The translations under genes were made by a program, and so were the position numbers. From assembly GCA_030407085.1 (NCBI GenBank), contig CM059584.1, positions 109,243,001-109,307,000 on the forward strand: a stretch of DNA of 64,000 nt, written 5' to 3'. The notes beneath the pieces are model-generated. The model worked only from the letters and a program-made list of their open reading frames with translations. It was not told the origin of the DNA and did not search any database. This document shows, one piece after another, positions 1 through 8,760 of the stretch. How positions within the stretch are numbered: the stretch's first letter is position 1; each line of letters opens with the position of its first letter. The stretch is from Trichopria drosophilae (Eukaryota > Arthropoda > Insecta > Hymenoptera > Diapriidae).

Positions 1-323
1 GCTGAGGAATTTTTCCCCTTAATAGAACCTTCCTTATCCCTCTTTCCCCTCACCCAACAACACCACTTTGTACACCTAAAGAAATGTTATCAAACTAGCA
101 ATAAATTAATTAATTTCAACCAAATAAAGTGTTTCCTTATTGTACCCTTATTCCCGACTTTCCTGTGTCATCAGTAGCCCCCACTCACCTAAAGAACCCA
201 GTAATTCTACTGAGTTACACGCCCTTGTTGCAATTCATTTAATATCTCGTTCGAGATGTTCACTGGGTTGTAACATAAATATATATTTTCGCATGTTTAT
301 ATGTATGTTTTTGCATGTTTATA

Positions 324-1428
324 TATACAGGGGGGCCTATTTATCTGAAAACATAGAAATATCTCGAGAACTATGCACAGAATCAAAAAAGGTGTGGGAT
401 GAAAGTTGTTCGACACGAAGGGGGTATCCAGTGATAATGATTTTATTGCAGATTTGGATTCTCCGGAAAAAAGTACACCAATTTGACCTAGGAGCTATTG
501 CATTTTGGTTCACAGGTGGCGCTGTAATCGATAAAAATCTTAATTTATCTGAAGACATTAAAATACCTCGAGAACTATGCACAGAAACAATAAAACTTAA
601 ACAGGAACCTCCATTTTTTATTGCAGATTTGGATTCTCCGGAAAAAAGTACACCATCTTGACCTAGGAGCTATTACATTGTGGTTCACAGGTGACGCTGT
701 AGTCGACAAAAAGCGAAAGTAAACAATCCCTAAAATTCGACGTCTCCAGAATTGACATCACATCTGATAAATAATAGTAGACGTATTTTATTTTAAAAAT
801 ACTATTCAATGCCACCACTACGAAATGTTCGTATTAATCCTAAATTTTAATAAAGTCGGTCTCTCAGTGTATTGCGGCGATTTAAAACTACTAATTAGCG
901 GGCCTGGGGATATCCTTGCGGCAAATCAATTATCTGCAGCTGTCATCTGATGAATTTGTCAGAAGGATAAAAGATTGATAATAGGGCTTCACGTTGAAGA
1001 CTTGAAATTATTCCCCCTTACACACCGAGAAAGTTATGGTGGGGGATCAGGAGTCATTACATATCATTTTTAAAAATATGAAATACGTCTACTTTACTTT
1101 CTTTGATGTGAAACGAATTCTGGTGACATTCTCAATTTGTATATTTTACACATTTTCATTTTTATCATCGAACCAAAAGGCAAAAACTCGTCGATCAAAT
1201 TGGTGCACTTTTTCCGGAGAATCCAAATCTACGATAAAAAATGGGGGTCCCTATTTAAGTTTTATTGTCCTCCCACCGCCCTCCCTCAGGGGGCGGGGAG
1301 AGGGTTGATTTCATTATCACTGGATGCCCCCCTTCGCGTCGGACAACTTTCATCCCACACCTTTTTTGATTCTGTGCATAGTTCTCGAGGTATTTCTATG
1401 TCTTCAGATAAATCGGCCACCCTGTATA
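324..1428. mobile_element. Inverted-repeat DNA element, about 1.1 kb, non-autonomous
   Basis: The left end (from TATACAGGG near 324) reappears inverted at the right end (CCCTGTATA near 1428). The arms share long stretches, including the run containing CTCGAGAACTATGCACAG and the run ATTTGGATTCTCCGGAAAAA. The left arm covers about 324-480 and the right arm about 1190-1428. No transposase reading frame lies between them; the short frames on both strands follow the repeat. The flanking DNA on both sides is a loose tandem of TTTGCATGTTTAT-like units, so the element sits inside an older simple repeat. Superfamily unknown. Confidence 0.7.
453..712. repeat. Partial tandem duplication, offset about 174 bp
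   Basis: The block TTGGATTCTCCGGAAAA followed by GACCTAGGAGCTATT and the stretch around GGTGGCGCTGTAATCGA occurs twice, at about 453-540 and 628-712. The two copies are near identical, with a few substitutions. The duplication lies in the left half of the inverted-repeat element and explains why its left arm motif occurs twice. Confidence 0.75.
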
Positions 1429-2280
1429 TTTTTCTGTCCAGATATTTATTTTGCATGTTCATATAAATATTTGCATGTTTATCTTCATATTATATTTTTG
1501 CAATGTCATTTTTATTTCTTTAGATTTATTATAATTGCATGCTAACCAATCATATCCATATACCAGTTTATTCCAAATAACTGTTATATCGAAATTGTAG
1601 TATGATATAATTCTATTAGTCTTATAATTATGAATGCCGTTATTATCTTTTTTAATTTTTTAATTTTTTATTATTTTTTATTTTTTATCTTTTACCTTTT
1701 TTTCTTTTTTGTTGTTAATGTTATTTACTAGTTGAGATTATAGATGTTTTAACAAAGCCTAGCGTTTGGGAATCCAAGTGACTAAAACGCAAGGTGTTAG
1801 AAATGTTTAGAGATCTTCAAACTATAGCATTTTAACATCTAATGCAATTTTTATAAACATCCTGGTAGGTCATAAGCCCGGTTTAAAACCAATTTAATTT
1901 TGTTAATTTCCAAAAAAACCTATCGTAATAATTCAATTTTAGACTTTTATTTTTAAAAATGTTACCATGTCCCGTGTAATTTCTAACTTCATGCAAGAAA
2001 TTTACAATATTAAACGTGGTTATGTTTGTAAATTGTTCACACTGAAAATTACAATAAATTTGTAAAGGTTATTTATTATTTGTATAGTGTGCATAGATGA
2101 GGTTTACTGTTTTCTTCGACACTGACAATTACGAAGGACCAGGAAACTCCATTTTTATTTTTCACTAAAATCACTTTTCGATTTTCACTTTCAATGTCGT
2201 AGTCTTTCCGAAATTTTACCTTTTTTTTTAATTATTACCTAGAAAATGGTTTAAACCCAATAGCGATAGATTGTAAGCAT
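1429..2280. other. No gene seen; AT-rich spacer
   Basis: There is no coding frame of note. A T-rich low-complexity tract lies at about 1645-1715. I see no RNA gene or inverted repeat in the remainder. Confidence 0.6.
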
Positions 2281-2770
2281 CCAGGTGCCCGGAATTGACC
2301 AATCACAAGCGCGCTCACGTTAACGTGGGCTTCCTTATCCAGTTCTCCCGTTCGCACCACAGTTGTTGCTGTAAAGTCTGTAAAGCCAGCCTGTGGAAAT
2401 TTATGTCTCCATAAGTTTGAATCCTCAGGGTCTTCAACAAACCCTTCTTAGAAGGAATTTCTGACTATTAATTAATTAGACAGATTACGGGAATCACGTG
2501 AATATATTTCATGTACATAAAATACTTTTACATATAATCGGAGTTTAGCCGTTACAACTACGATTTCGCGTACGTCCGTACCCGCCGGGAGTCGGGAAAG
2601 ATCTATCGCTCACGGTTCGCGTCTCGCGCATCCGGCGTCAACCGAAAGGCGAGCGGAAGTCAGCCTTAAGCTACGTTTACATTTGCTCGGGATTTACCGT
2701 CCACTGGACGACCGACTCCCCACAAGCCGGCTAGGGGAAATTCTTCCGGATGTCCCAACTTAACTTAGAA
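2281..2770. other. GC-rich island of unknown origin
   Basis: The stretch from about 2560 to 2760 is clearly richer in G+C and CpG than the surrounding DNA (for example TTTCGCGTACGTCCGTACC). It has no open frame of useful length, no paired inverted repeat and no second copy in the window. It could be a fragment of an LTR or other retroelement, or a short CpG-containing regulatory segment. The sequence alone does not decide. Confidence 0.35.
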
Positions 2771-2904
2771 GGTATGTTCATTTCAGGAAAGTGTAGAATC
2801 GAAGATTACTCCAAAATTTTTAGTAGATCTTACCCAAGGAATCACGCAGCCACGTACACTAATGGGAGTCAATGTATCCGAATATAACAACTTCACATAG
2901 TAAG

Positions 2905-3295
2905 CATTGCCCATTTATATTCTCTCATAAAGTCCCATCCTAAAGCATCCCGTCCTAAAGCATTTTCCCGTCCAAACGCATATTTCTTTTCCGTCTAAAT
3001 GCATAGATTCCCCTTCGTTCCTCTCCCCAAAACACGATTCTTGGTTGCTAGCGCTGCTGGTGAGACATCTACGCGCATGCTCAGTGTGATAAATGCAAAA
3101 AGCTTGCCGGAGTGGGGGTTGAGGGAGGATATGCGTTTGGACGGGGGCGGCCATTTTTGATGCAACGAAACATATACGTTAGGAAGGGGATCACTGTACT
3201 GCCAGTTGTTGGGATGAGGGGGAACGTTAAATTAAGGGAAGAAGCCGACATCTTTCTTGACTCGAAAGGTTAAAATATGGGGAGGACCACTGGAT
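2905..3295. mobile_element. Pogo-like MITE fragment carrying a nested MITE
   Basis: The right part (about 3199-3295) matches the right part of the complete MITE at 7410-7983: a GGGATGA word, then GAAGCCGACAT, then GGTTAAAATATGGGGAGG and a degraded CCACTGGA end. The left end is missing. A second MITE (2928-3198) is inserted inside it after CTCTCATA. The ISL2EU transposon begins immediately to the right. Confidence 0.65.
2928..3198. mobile_element. Pogo-like MITE, copy 1 (CCCGTCC family)
   Basis: This is a homologue of the element at 7594-7856, sharing the repeated CCCGTCC(T/A)AA words on the left, the central CTACGCGCATGCTCAGTGT segment and the right end GGGGATCACTGTA. The left terminal bases are eroded (AAGTCCCATCC). 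TA dinucleotides flank the unit. The 79-codon reverse frame here is a by-product of the repeat. Confidence 0.75.
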
Positions 3296-3297
3296 AT

Positions 3298-3370
3298 TCG
3301 AGGTGTTAAGGGGTTGATTGAAGCGCCACAATGGATCAAAGCGGTAAAATGGTGAGGCTCTGAAATAGGG
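3298..3370 (+). repeat. Left terminal inverted repeat of the ISL2EU element
   Basis: It matches the reverse complement of 7218-7279. Shared words in order are GTGTTAAG, a GAAGCGCC word and GCTCTGAAATAGGG at the inner edge. The arms differ by small indels. The YqaJ-gene start codon lies 28 bases inside. Confidence 0.75.
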
Positions 3371-3397
3371 TGACATTTAAATTTTTATATATACATA

Positions 3398-5059
3398 ATG
3401 GCCGAAAATAGAAATTTAATAAGTTTTTCCGAAATTATTGAGTACGTAGGACCTGGTTCACGTTGTTACGTCGAAGGAGAAGCTGTGCTTAATGCAAACC
3501 ACGTAATGTTTTGTGGCTTAACGAAAAAATCGGCTGAAAGAGTCGAAATTATAGGGCTATGTTTACAGACTTCTTGTCTGTCCGGATCGCCTCATGAAAT
3601 TAATATTTTTATTAATGAAAAGAATGAGCCAAGAATATTTTGTAAATGTTCTTGTAAAGCTGGGGCTTCCGGAAAATGCAAGCATTCTGTTGCAATGTTT
3701 ATGTATTTGAATCGGTAAGTATATACAGTCATCGAACTGAACATACTTGACATCCATATACGTCTATTTGTCTAACAGGTCCTTTTTTTTTAAATAAAGT
3801 AAAACAAATAGATAAATAAATATATATATAAGAGTGTACACCTTTGTTTAGAATTCCCACTTGCGAAATAGAGAGTGCAAGTTGTACAGATGTGAAACAA
3901 AAATGGGGTAAGTTAAAAACAGAAGCGAAGGAAATGTATAGCATTGTACCGATAAAGCAATTTTGCCATGTATCAGTACCAAAAACCCTTCAAAATATAA
4001 AATACCTCAAGAGGCCAGAGTGTGATAAATCTTACTTAAATTCCATCTTAAAATGTAAAGAAATCAATATAATATATTCCGTATCTTTTGAAATAACTTT
4101 TATTATCCAAAATAAGTTATTGAAAATTTGTCGATGTAGGTGTTCCAAATTCTGAATTGTATTCTGTTCTGTGGAAGAAAAGAAGCGAAATTGAGCCAAG
4201 TGTAAACAATGATACTGAGAAATGCAAGGAGTATAAACAAATCATTAGGATAATTTTGTCCTTAAAAATACATCCTCCAATTGGTGACGAAACTGTTTTA
4301 TATAGCATCGGAGAAAATGAGACAGTAACTGCAATTACATTTTCTTTGTTAACTGCGGACCTAAAAAAATTCTACTTAGAAAATGTAGTTGTGACAGTTG
4401 CTGAAAGTTTTGAAATTTGCGATGTGACGAAATCTCAAAAATGCAGCCGTTGGCTCGAAGAAAGAAGGAAAAGAATTACTTCCAGCTCTGCATATGCATT
4501 AATTACATATGCAAATAATAAAAATAGTAATTGGGAAAAAAAAGCCAAAGATTATATTAACCCCAAATTCCATGGCAACGCCAATACAAGATACGGAACA
4601 TTAATGGAGCCAAAAGCCAAATGTTGTTACGAAAAGATCACAAATACATGTGTTGTTCAAATGGGCTTATTAGTAAATTCTAATATTCCTTGGCTGGGAG
4701 TTAGTCCAGATGGAATTGTACCCGAAAAATTGTTGATTGAAATTAAATGTCCACAAGTAGGAAAAGTTATGACAGCTTCGGAAGCAATAAAAACAATTCC
4801 TTACATTAAATTTGAAAATAATACGTATAAATTAAAAGAAAAGCACATGTATTATTGTCAAGTTCAGTTATCTATGTTCATGACTGGCTTGAGAACATGT
4901 GATTTTATCATATATTCGTCTCTTGATGATACATGTGAAATTGTCTCAGTTCCATACAATGAGAAAATTGTAACCGGGACATACATTCCAATTCTGCAGT
5001 GCATTTATTTTGCATACATATTAAAAGAATTATGCAAAATGACCGACAAAGATACATGA
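3398..5059 (+). CDS. SWIM zinc finger-YqaJ nuclease domain protein of the transposon
   Basis: Proposed exons are 3398-3714, 3852-4054 and 4140-5059 (317+203+920 nt, 479 residues plus stop). The donors are GTAAGT and GTAAAG and the acceptors TTTAG and TGTAG; the phases agree. Exon 1 ends with a SWIM finger (CKCSC, then CKH, about residues 89-102), a zinc motif that binds DNA or protein. Exon 3 carries a YqaJ-type domain, the restriction-endonuclease-like fold of phage lambda exonuclease. It shows RYGTLMEPKA, then WLGVSPDG (catalytic Asp), then a spaced E-K pair in LLIEIKCPQ. The likely role is nucleolytic processing of DNA during transposition, in the nucleus; this is inferred from family and neighbour, and the natural substrate is unknown. 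The gene is convergent with the transposase at 5359-7169, with 299 bp between stop codons. No inactivating change is visible. Confidence 0.8.
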
Positions 5060-5358
5060 AATAGGTTGTGAACAATGGAAAGTGATAGTAGCTTAAGCGT
5101 TATTAATTTTATTTTTATTTATGACCTTAGTTACGAAATATGAAACTTATTGTTAGATAAATTTATGATACAATTTAATTCTTCAATGTTACGAAAAATG
5201 AAAGAAAATTATATAATTTTGGACTGAATTGTATTTTATATATTTAAATATATATCAAGAAATGTACATTTTAAGGGTTACAAAAAGTAGAGTATAATAT
5301 ATTACATTATTAATGTTTTCAGTGTCAATATTGTGTATTGTATAAAAATATTGTTTCG

Positions 5359-7169
5359 TCAAAACTTGTCATTTGCAAGTACCGGTTTACTTAAATTTAC
5401 AAGCGCTGCAATTACCGTACAGATATCATCTATGTGTGGTACTATTGTCCATTGGATTTTAGATCTCAATATTTTAAACACTTTCATTCGTTGTATAACT
5501 CGTTCCACGTGTACACGAGCTGCAGCTATTTTTTTAGTTACGTCCACATCGTCTGGTGTAAACTGCTTGTTTTTTCCAAGCCTAGGTGGAACGATTAGTT
5601 GAATGTCATGTTGTGCACATTCAGAGTCTATTAAAAAACCCTTATCCACCATAATGGCATCGTCAGATGGTGTTAGCCTTTCCAAGATTTGACTTTGGTT
5701 GAAGATGGCTTTATCCGAAGCCCGACCTCCGTATGCTTGACTCACAAAAGAAATCAGACCAGATGGTGTAACTCCTATTAAAATTTTTATTGTTTCTCCC
5801 CCTTTGTAGTGTGAGTATAATCGCAGTCTGCATTTCAAGCACTTCGGCCTTTCAACAAATATCTCAGTACAATCAAGAACAATTCTTGTTTGTTTGAAAT
5901 CTTTGAAGCACTTCGGCATGTGTTCTAGTATCTCATCTTTAGTAGGCCAGTAGATTGCAGGTTTTAAAATGCAAGACAGGGTATGTAATGTTACGGCTAA
6001 ATAAATACTACATGTTTGCCTCGTAATACCAAATAGTATTGACAAGCAACGGAAAGATATATTTAGTCGTAACTTACATAAGCAAAGGACGATTCTATCA
6101 CGAATTCCACATTCGTATTTGACATCGCCATTTTCAAAATCTTCTCCTGCTGTCGATAATGCATTTAATAATTCAAACTTTATACCTGTAAAAGCTGTAA
6201 GGTCTACGTCATTTCTGATGAGTTGTAATAGAGTGATTCGTTTTTTTTCATTCACTGCGTTACATATAGCATGTCCTTTTTCAAACAGAACGTTATGCTC
6301 TTCTGGTGAAACCATCTGAATAAATTGTAACTCCAACAGGGCTTTCGCTGCTAATTCCTCAGGAGTTTCTTCTTCATTCTGATGCTCGTCTACATGTTCA
6401 TCTGCAGTATCGTTCACGTGCCCATCATCCGCATGACAGCTGGTTAAAATATCTGTCAGTGAAGAAATACATGTTTCTTGTTCAGACGCTTGTAGATTGA
6501 TGTTATCTTCTGACTCCGCTGACTCCGCCATTTCTTGCTCCAATGTACAAGTAACGTTATTTACGGAAGACGAATTGGAGCTACATGCGGATGGACTACA
6601 ATCTGATCATTAATATTTTTTCATTACATTATACTTATACGCTCACAACATTTTAATGAAACTAACCTTATGTTTTTCATCGAAGACCTTTTACTAGCTC
6701 GTTCTGTTCTCTTGTTGTTTTGTTCTTTTTGCTCAGCGGTCAAAACTCGATCAAGAGGCCTTGTTGGTAAGTTGCACGATGGAATTGCTGAGGTTTTTAG
6801 ACGTCGCAACTTTTGAGTTTGCAAATCTGGAAAAATGAGATAATAATAATATTAAAACTGTTCTACCTCTCTTGTAAGCGAATGTCATAATATGATTTAT
6901 TTCTACTTATAATATAGAGTATTAAGAATGATAATATATTGTAAATATTTTTGTTTTAACAAATATAAATACGTACTTAATGACTTTTTAAAATCTTGCT
7001 CCGAAAAATGTGCACCGCACACTTGCATGTACTGCGTAACTGGTTTTCCAATTTTAAATGCGATAGACCACTGCTTCCGAAGTTTATTATCTTTGGGAAA
7101 ATAATGCAAGGACACGTTCTTTTCATTTGAAAACTTACAATTTGGTACGCAACACCATTGTCTTGACAT
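5359..7169 (-). CDS. THAP-DDE_Tnp_4 transposase of the ISL2EU element
   Basis: Proposed exons on the minus strand are 7169-6977, 6826-6667 and 6595-5359 (193+160+1237 nt, 529 residues plus stop), with donors GTACGT and GTTAGT and phases that agree. Exon 1 is a THAP zinc finger beginning MSRQWCCVPNC, with the later C and H in CGAHF; THAP domains bind specific DNA such as transposon ends. Exon 2 is a basic linker. Exon 3 has an acidic stretch, a helix-turn-helix-like segment (SFRCLSILFGITRQT) and the DDE_Tnp_4 RNase H-like fold. Catalytic candidates are D359 (IVLDCTE), D435 (IMVDKGF) and E482 (RVHVERVI). It should cut and join DNA at the inverted repeats. Upstream in-frame starts at 7208 and 7280 exist; 7169 was chosen because THAP domains normally begin at the N-terminus. 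The exon 3 acceptor was set by reading frame, because the nearer CAG gives the wrong phase. Confidence 0.8.
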
Positions 7170-7217
7170 TTTCGATTTAATAAATACGTTTTTTTCCATG
7201 TTTGACATGTTGTTTTT

Positions 7218-7279
7218 CCCTATTTCAGAGCTTTCCCGTTTCACCACTTCGGCGCTTCGAACGCCTCTTAACACTCCCA
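7218..7279 (-). repeat. Right terminal inverted repeat of the ISL2EU element
   Basis: On the minus strand it reads GTGTTAAGAGG, GAAGCGCC and GCTCTGAAATAGGG in the same order as the left arm. An in-frame ATG upstream of the THAP domain lies at the very end of this repeat (7280), so the repeat probably also acts as promoter and 5' leader of the transposase gene. Confidence 0.75.
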
Positions 7280-7409
7280 ATAAACAAAGATGCGGAAGTG
7301 GGGATAGTGAGGGGCTATAACTTTGGAGAATCTTCCGCCACTTTGAAAGAACCGACTTATAACTTAGGACGGAGTTTGCTATACAGGCTTTACAGCAACA
7401 GCATCTGTA

Positions 7410-7983
7410 TACAGTGGCCCTCCCCTTATTTTAACTCCTCTTATTTTAACTGCGTCCTTTATTTTAACTTTTGTTCGTCCATTATGTTAATTTCTTCCCC
7501 TCATGAGTTCCCCCACCATTCGCCATTTGAAAGTATTAAAAAGAATTCGGACTGCTGTTTGCGCTTGCGCATACAGGTAAAGAAGGACGCCATTACAGTG
7601 GTCCCCGTCCTAACCCATCCCGTCCTAAAGCTTTTTCCCGTCCAAACGCATATTTCTTTCCCGTCCAAATGCATAGATTCCCTTTCGTTCCTCTCCCCAA
7701 AACACGATTCTTAGCTGCTAGTGAGACATCTACGCGCATGCTCAGTGTAATAAATGCAAAGAGATTTTTGCCGTAGTGAGGGTTGAGGGAGGATATGTGT
7801 CATTTTTGATGGAACGAAACATATGCGTTAGGACGGTTAGGACGGGGACCACTGTATATCTCCTTTCTCTGTTTTTATTCTCTCATAGTGCCAGTGGTGG
7901 GGATGATGGGAAGCGATAAAATAAGGGCAAAAGCCGCCATCTTCCTTAACTCGAAAAGTTAAAATAAGGGGAGGCCCACTGTA
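7410..7983. mobile_element. Pogo-like MITE (TTATTTTAAC family), complete
   Basis: The termini TACAGTGGCCCTCCCCTTAT and ATAAGGGGAGGCCCACTGTA are inverted, with TA at both ends. Just inside the left end the word TTATTTTAACT recurs three times. It has no coding capacity of its own. A different MITE (7594-7856) is inserted in it. The CAGT ends and TA target are typical of pogo/Tigger (Tc1/mariner) elements; the family is inferred. Confidence 0.8.
7594..7856. mobile_element. Pogo-like MITE, copy 2 (CCCGTCC family), complete
   Basis: The termini TACAGTGGTCCCCGTCCTAA and TTAGGACGGGGACCACTGTA are an almost perfect inverted repeat flanked by TA. The left side carries four CCCGTCC(T/A)AA words and the right side two TTAGGACGG words. 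It is 263 bp long, non-coding, and inserted in the MITE at 7410-7983. Confidence 0.88.
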
Positions 7984-8760
7984 TCGATATGTACATGCAT
8001 AGGTACAATATTTTTACCAAACTAATCGATTCGCATAAATGTCCCTAGGTGTAGTCGAATCTCGATTCTTCAGCACTACGAATCGATTCCCGCAAATGTA
8101 TATCTCGGACTGATCGGTTCGCCCATCCCTGTGCATATAAATTTTAATCACATCAGAATAATCGCATATTTTACGTTTTTCGATTTCTATATTCCGAATA
8201 GTACAAGTTTTAATAATGGTTTAGTTTCTTGTCGCCACTTTAATAATTGTAAAAACTAACCATTTTCTGCTCGTCGACTCGATCGATTGTGGTGTACAAC
8301 CTATACAACGTACATTCCATGTTAGACGTAAGATTATGTCGTTTTATACTGAACTAAATAAATATCCGACGTGTCGTAATTCATACAATACATTGCCAAA
8401 CTAAAAATCTGACCCTATATGCCTTTTTTAATGCATCAAAGTAAAAACAGCGATAAATACCTAAAAAGTTTGTGCACCTCGAACAAATTTAGAATTCCCA
8501 ATTTCTTTGGCCTCTACGCTTGTTTAAACAAATGAAATTTATATTTTGTCTTTACTCAAATTTGTTTGTAATTCATCATTAATAGTTAAATTATAAGAAT
8601 TTACTTACTTTCACTAATTCATTGTCGGAATAAACTATTTGGAGTAGATACCGTGGTATATATCCAATGGTTTAATTTTTTTTATTTAAAAGAGTGCTCA
8701 AGTATATTAATGTGACTAGTCATTAGTTGTGGAAAAAATTAATAATTTAATTATTAGAAG
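7984..8760. other. Upstream region of RCHY1; no separate gene
   Basis: This AT-rich DNA runs between the MITE and the RCHY1 start codon. The core promoter and 5' UTR of RCHY1 should lie here, but I see no clear TATA box, initiator or other decisive element. No repeat partner was found in the window. Confidence 0.4.

Larger units (their letters stand above)
3298..7279. mobile_element. ISL2EU-type two-gene DNA transposon, apparently intact
   Basis: This 3.98 kb element is bounded by inverted repeats (3298-3370 and 7218-7279) and carries two convergent spliced genes. One is a SWIM-YqaJ protein on + (3398-5059) and the other a THAP-DDE_Tnp_4 transposase on - (7169-5359). An AT dinucleotide flanks each end (3296-3297 and 7280-7281), consistent with the two-base AT target duplication reported for ISL2EU elements, though the exact edge is ambiguous by one or two bases. 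Both genes read open through all proposed exons with conserved splice sites, which suggests a recent copy. Pairing a THAP/DDE transposase with a YqaJ nuclease is the hallmark of ISL2EU, a relative of PIF/Harbinger. Confidence 0.8.

Noticed and set aside
337..582. Reverse frame of 81 codons and overlapping plus frames near the left edge
   Set aside because: They follow the inverted-repeat element and its tandem duplication; similar peptides arise from each repeat copy.
4400..5059. YqaJ domain as a sign of an integrated virus or prophage
   Set aside because: Exon-intron structure, the paired THAP-DDE transposase and shared inverted repeats explain it as a transposon gene.
2360..7410. Shared GTTGCTGTAAAG(C/T)CTGTA word at 2366 and, inverted, at 7385
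   Set aside because: The similarity covers about 17 bases, does not extend, and lies outside the better-defined inverted repeats of the ISL2EU element.
7202..7714. Plus-strand frame of 170 codons
   Set aside because: It runs across a transposon end and two MITEs and is a by-product of those repeats.
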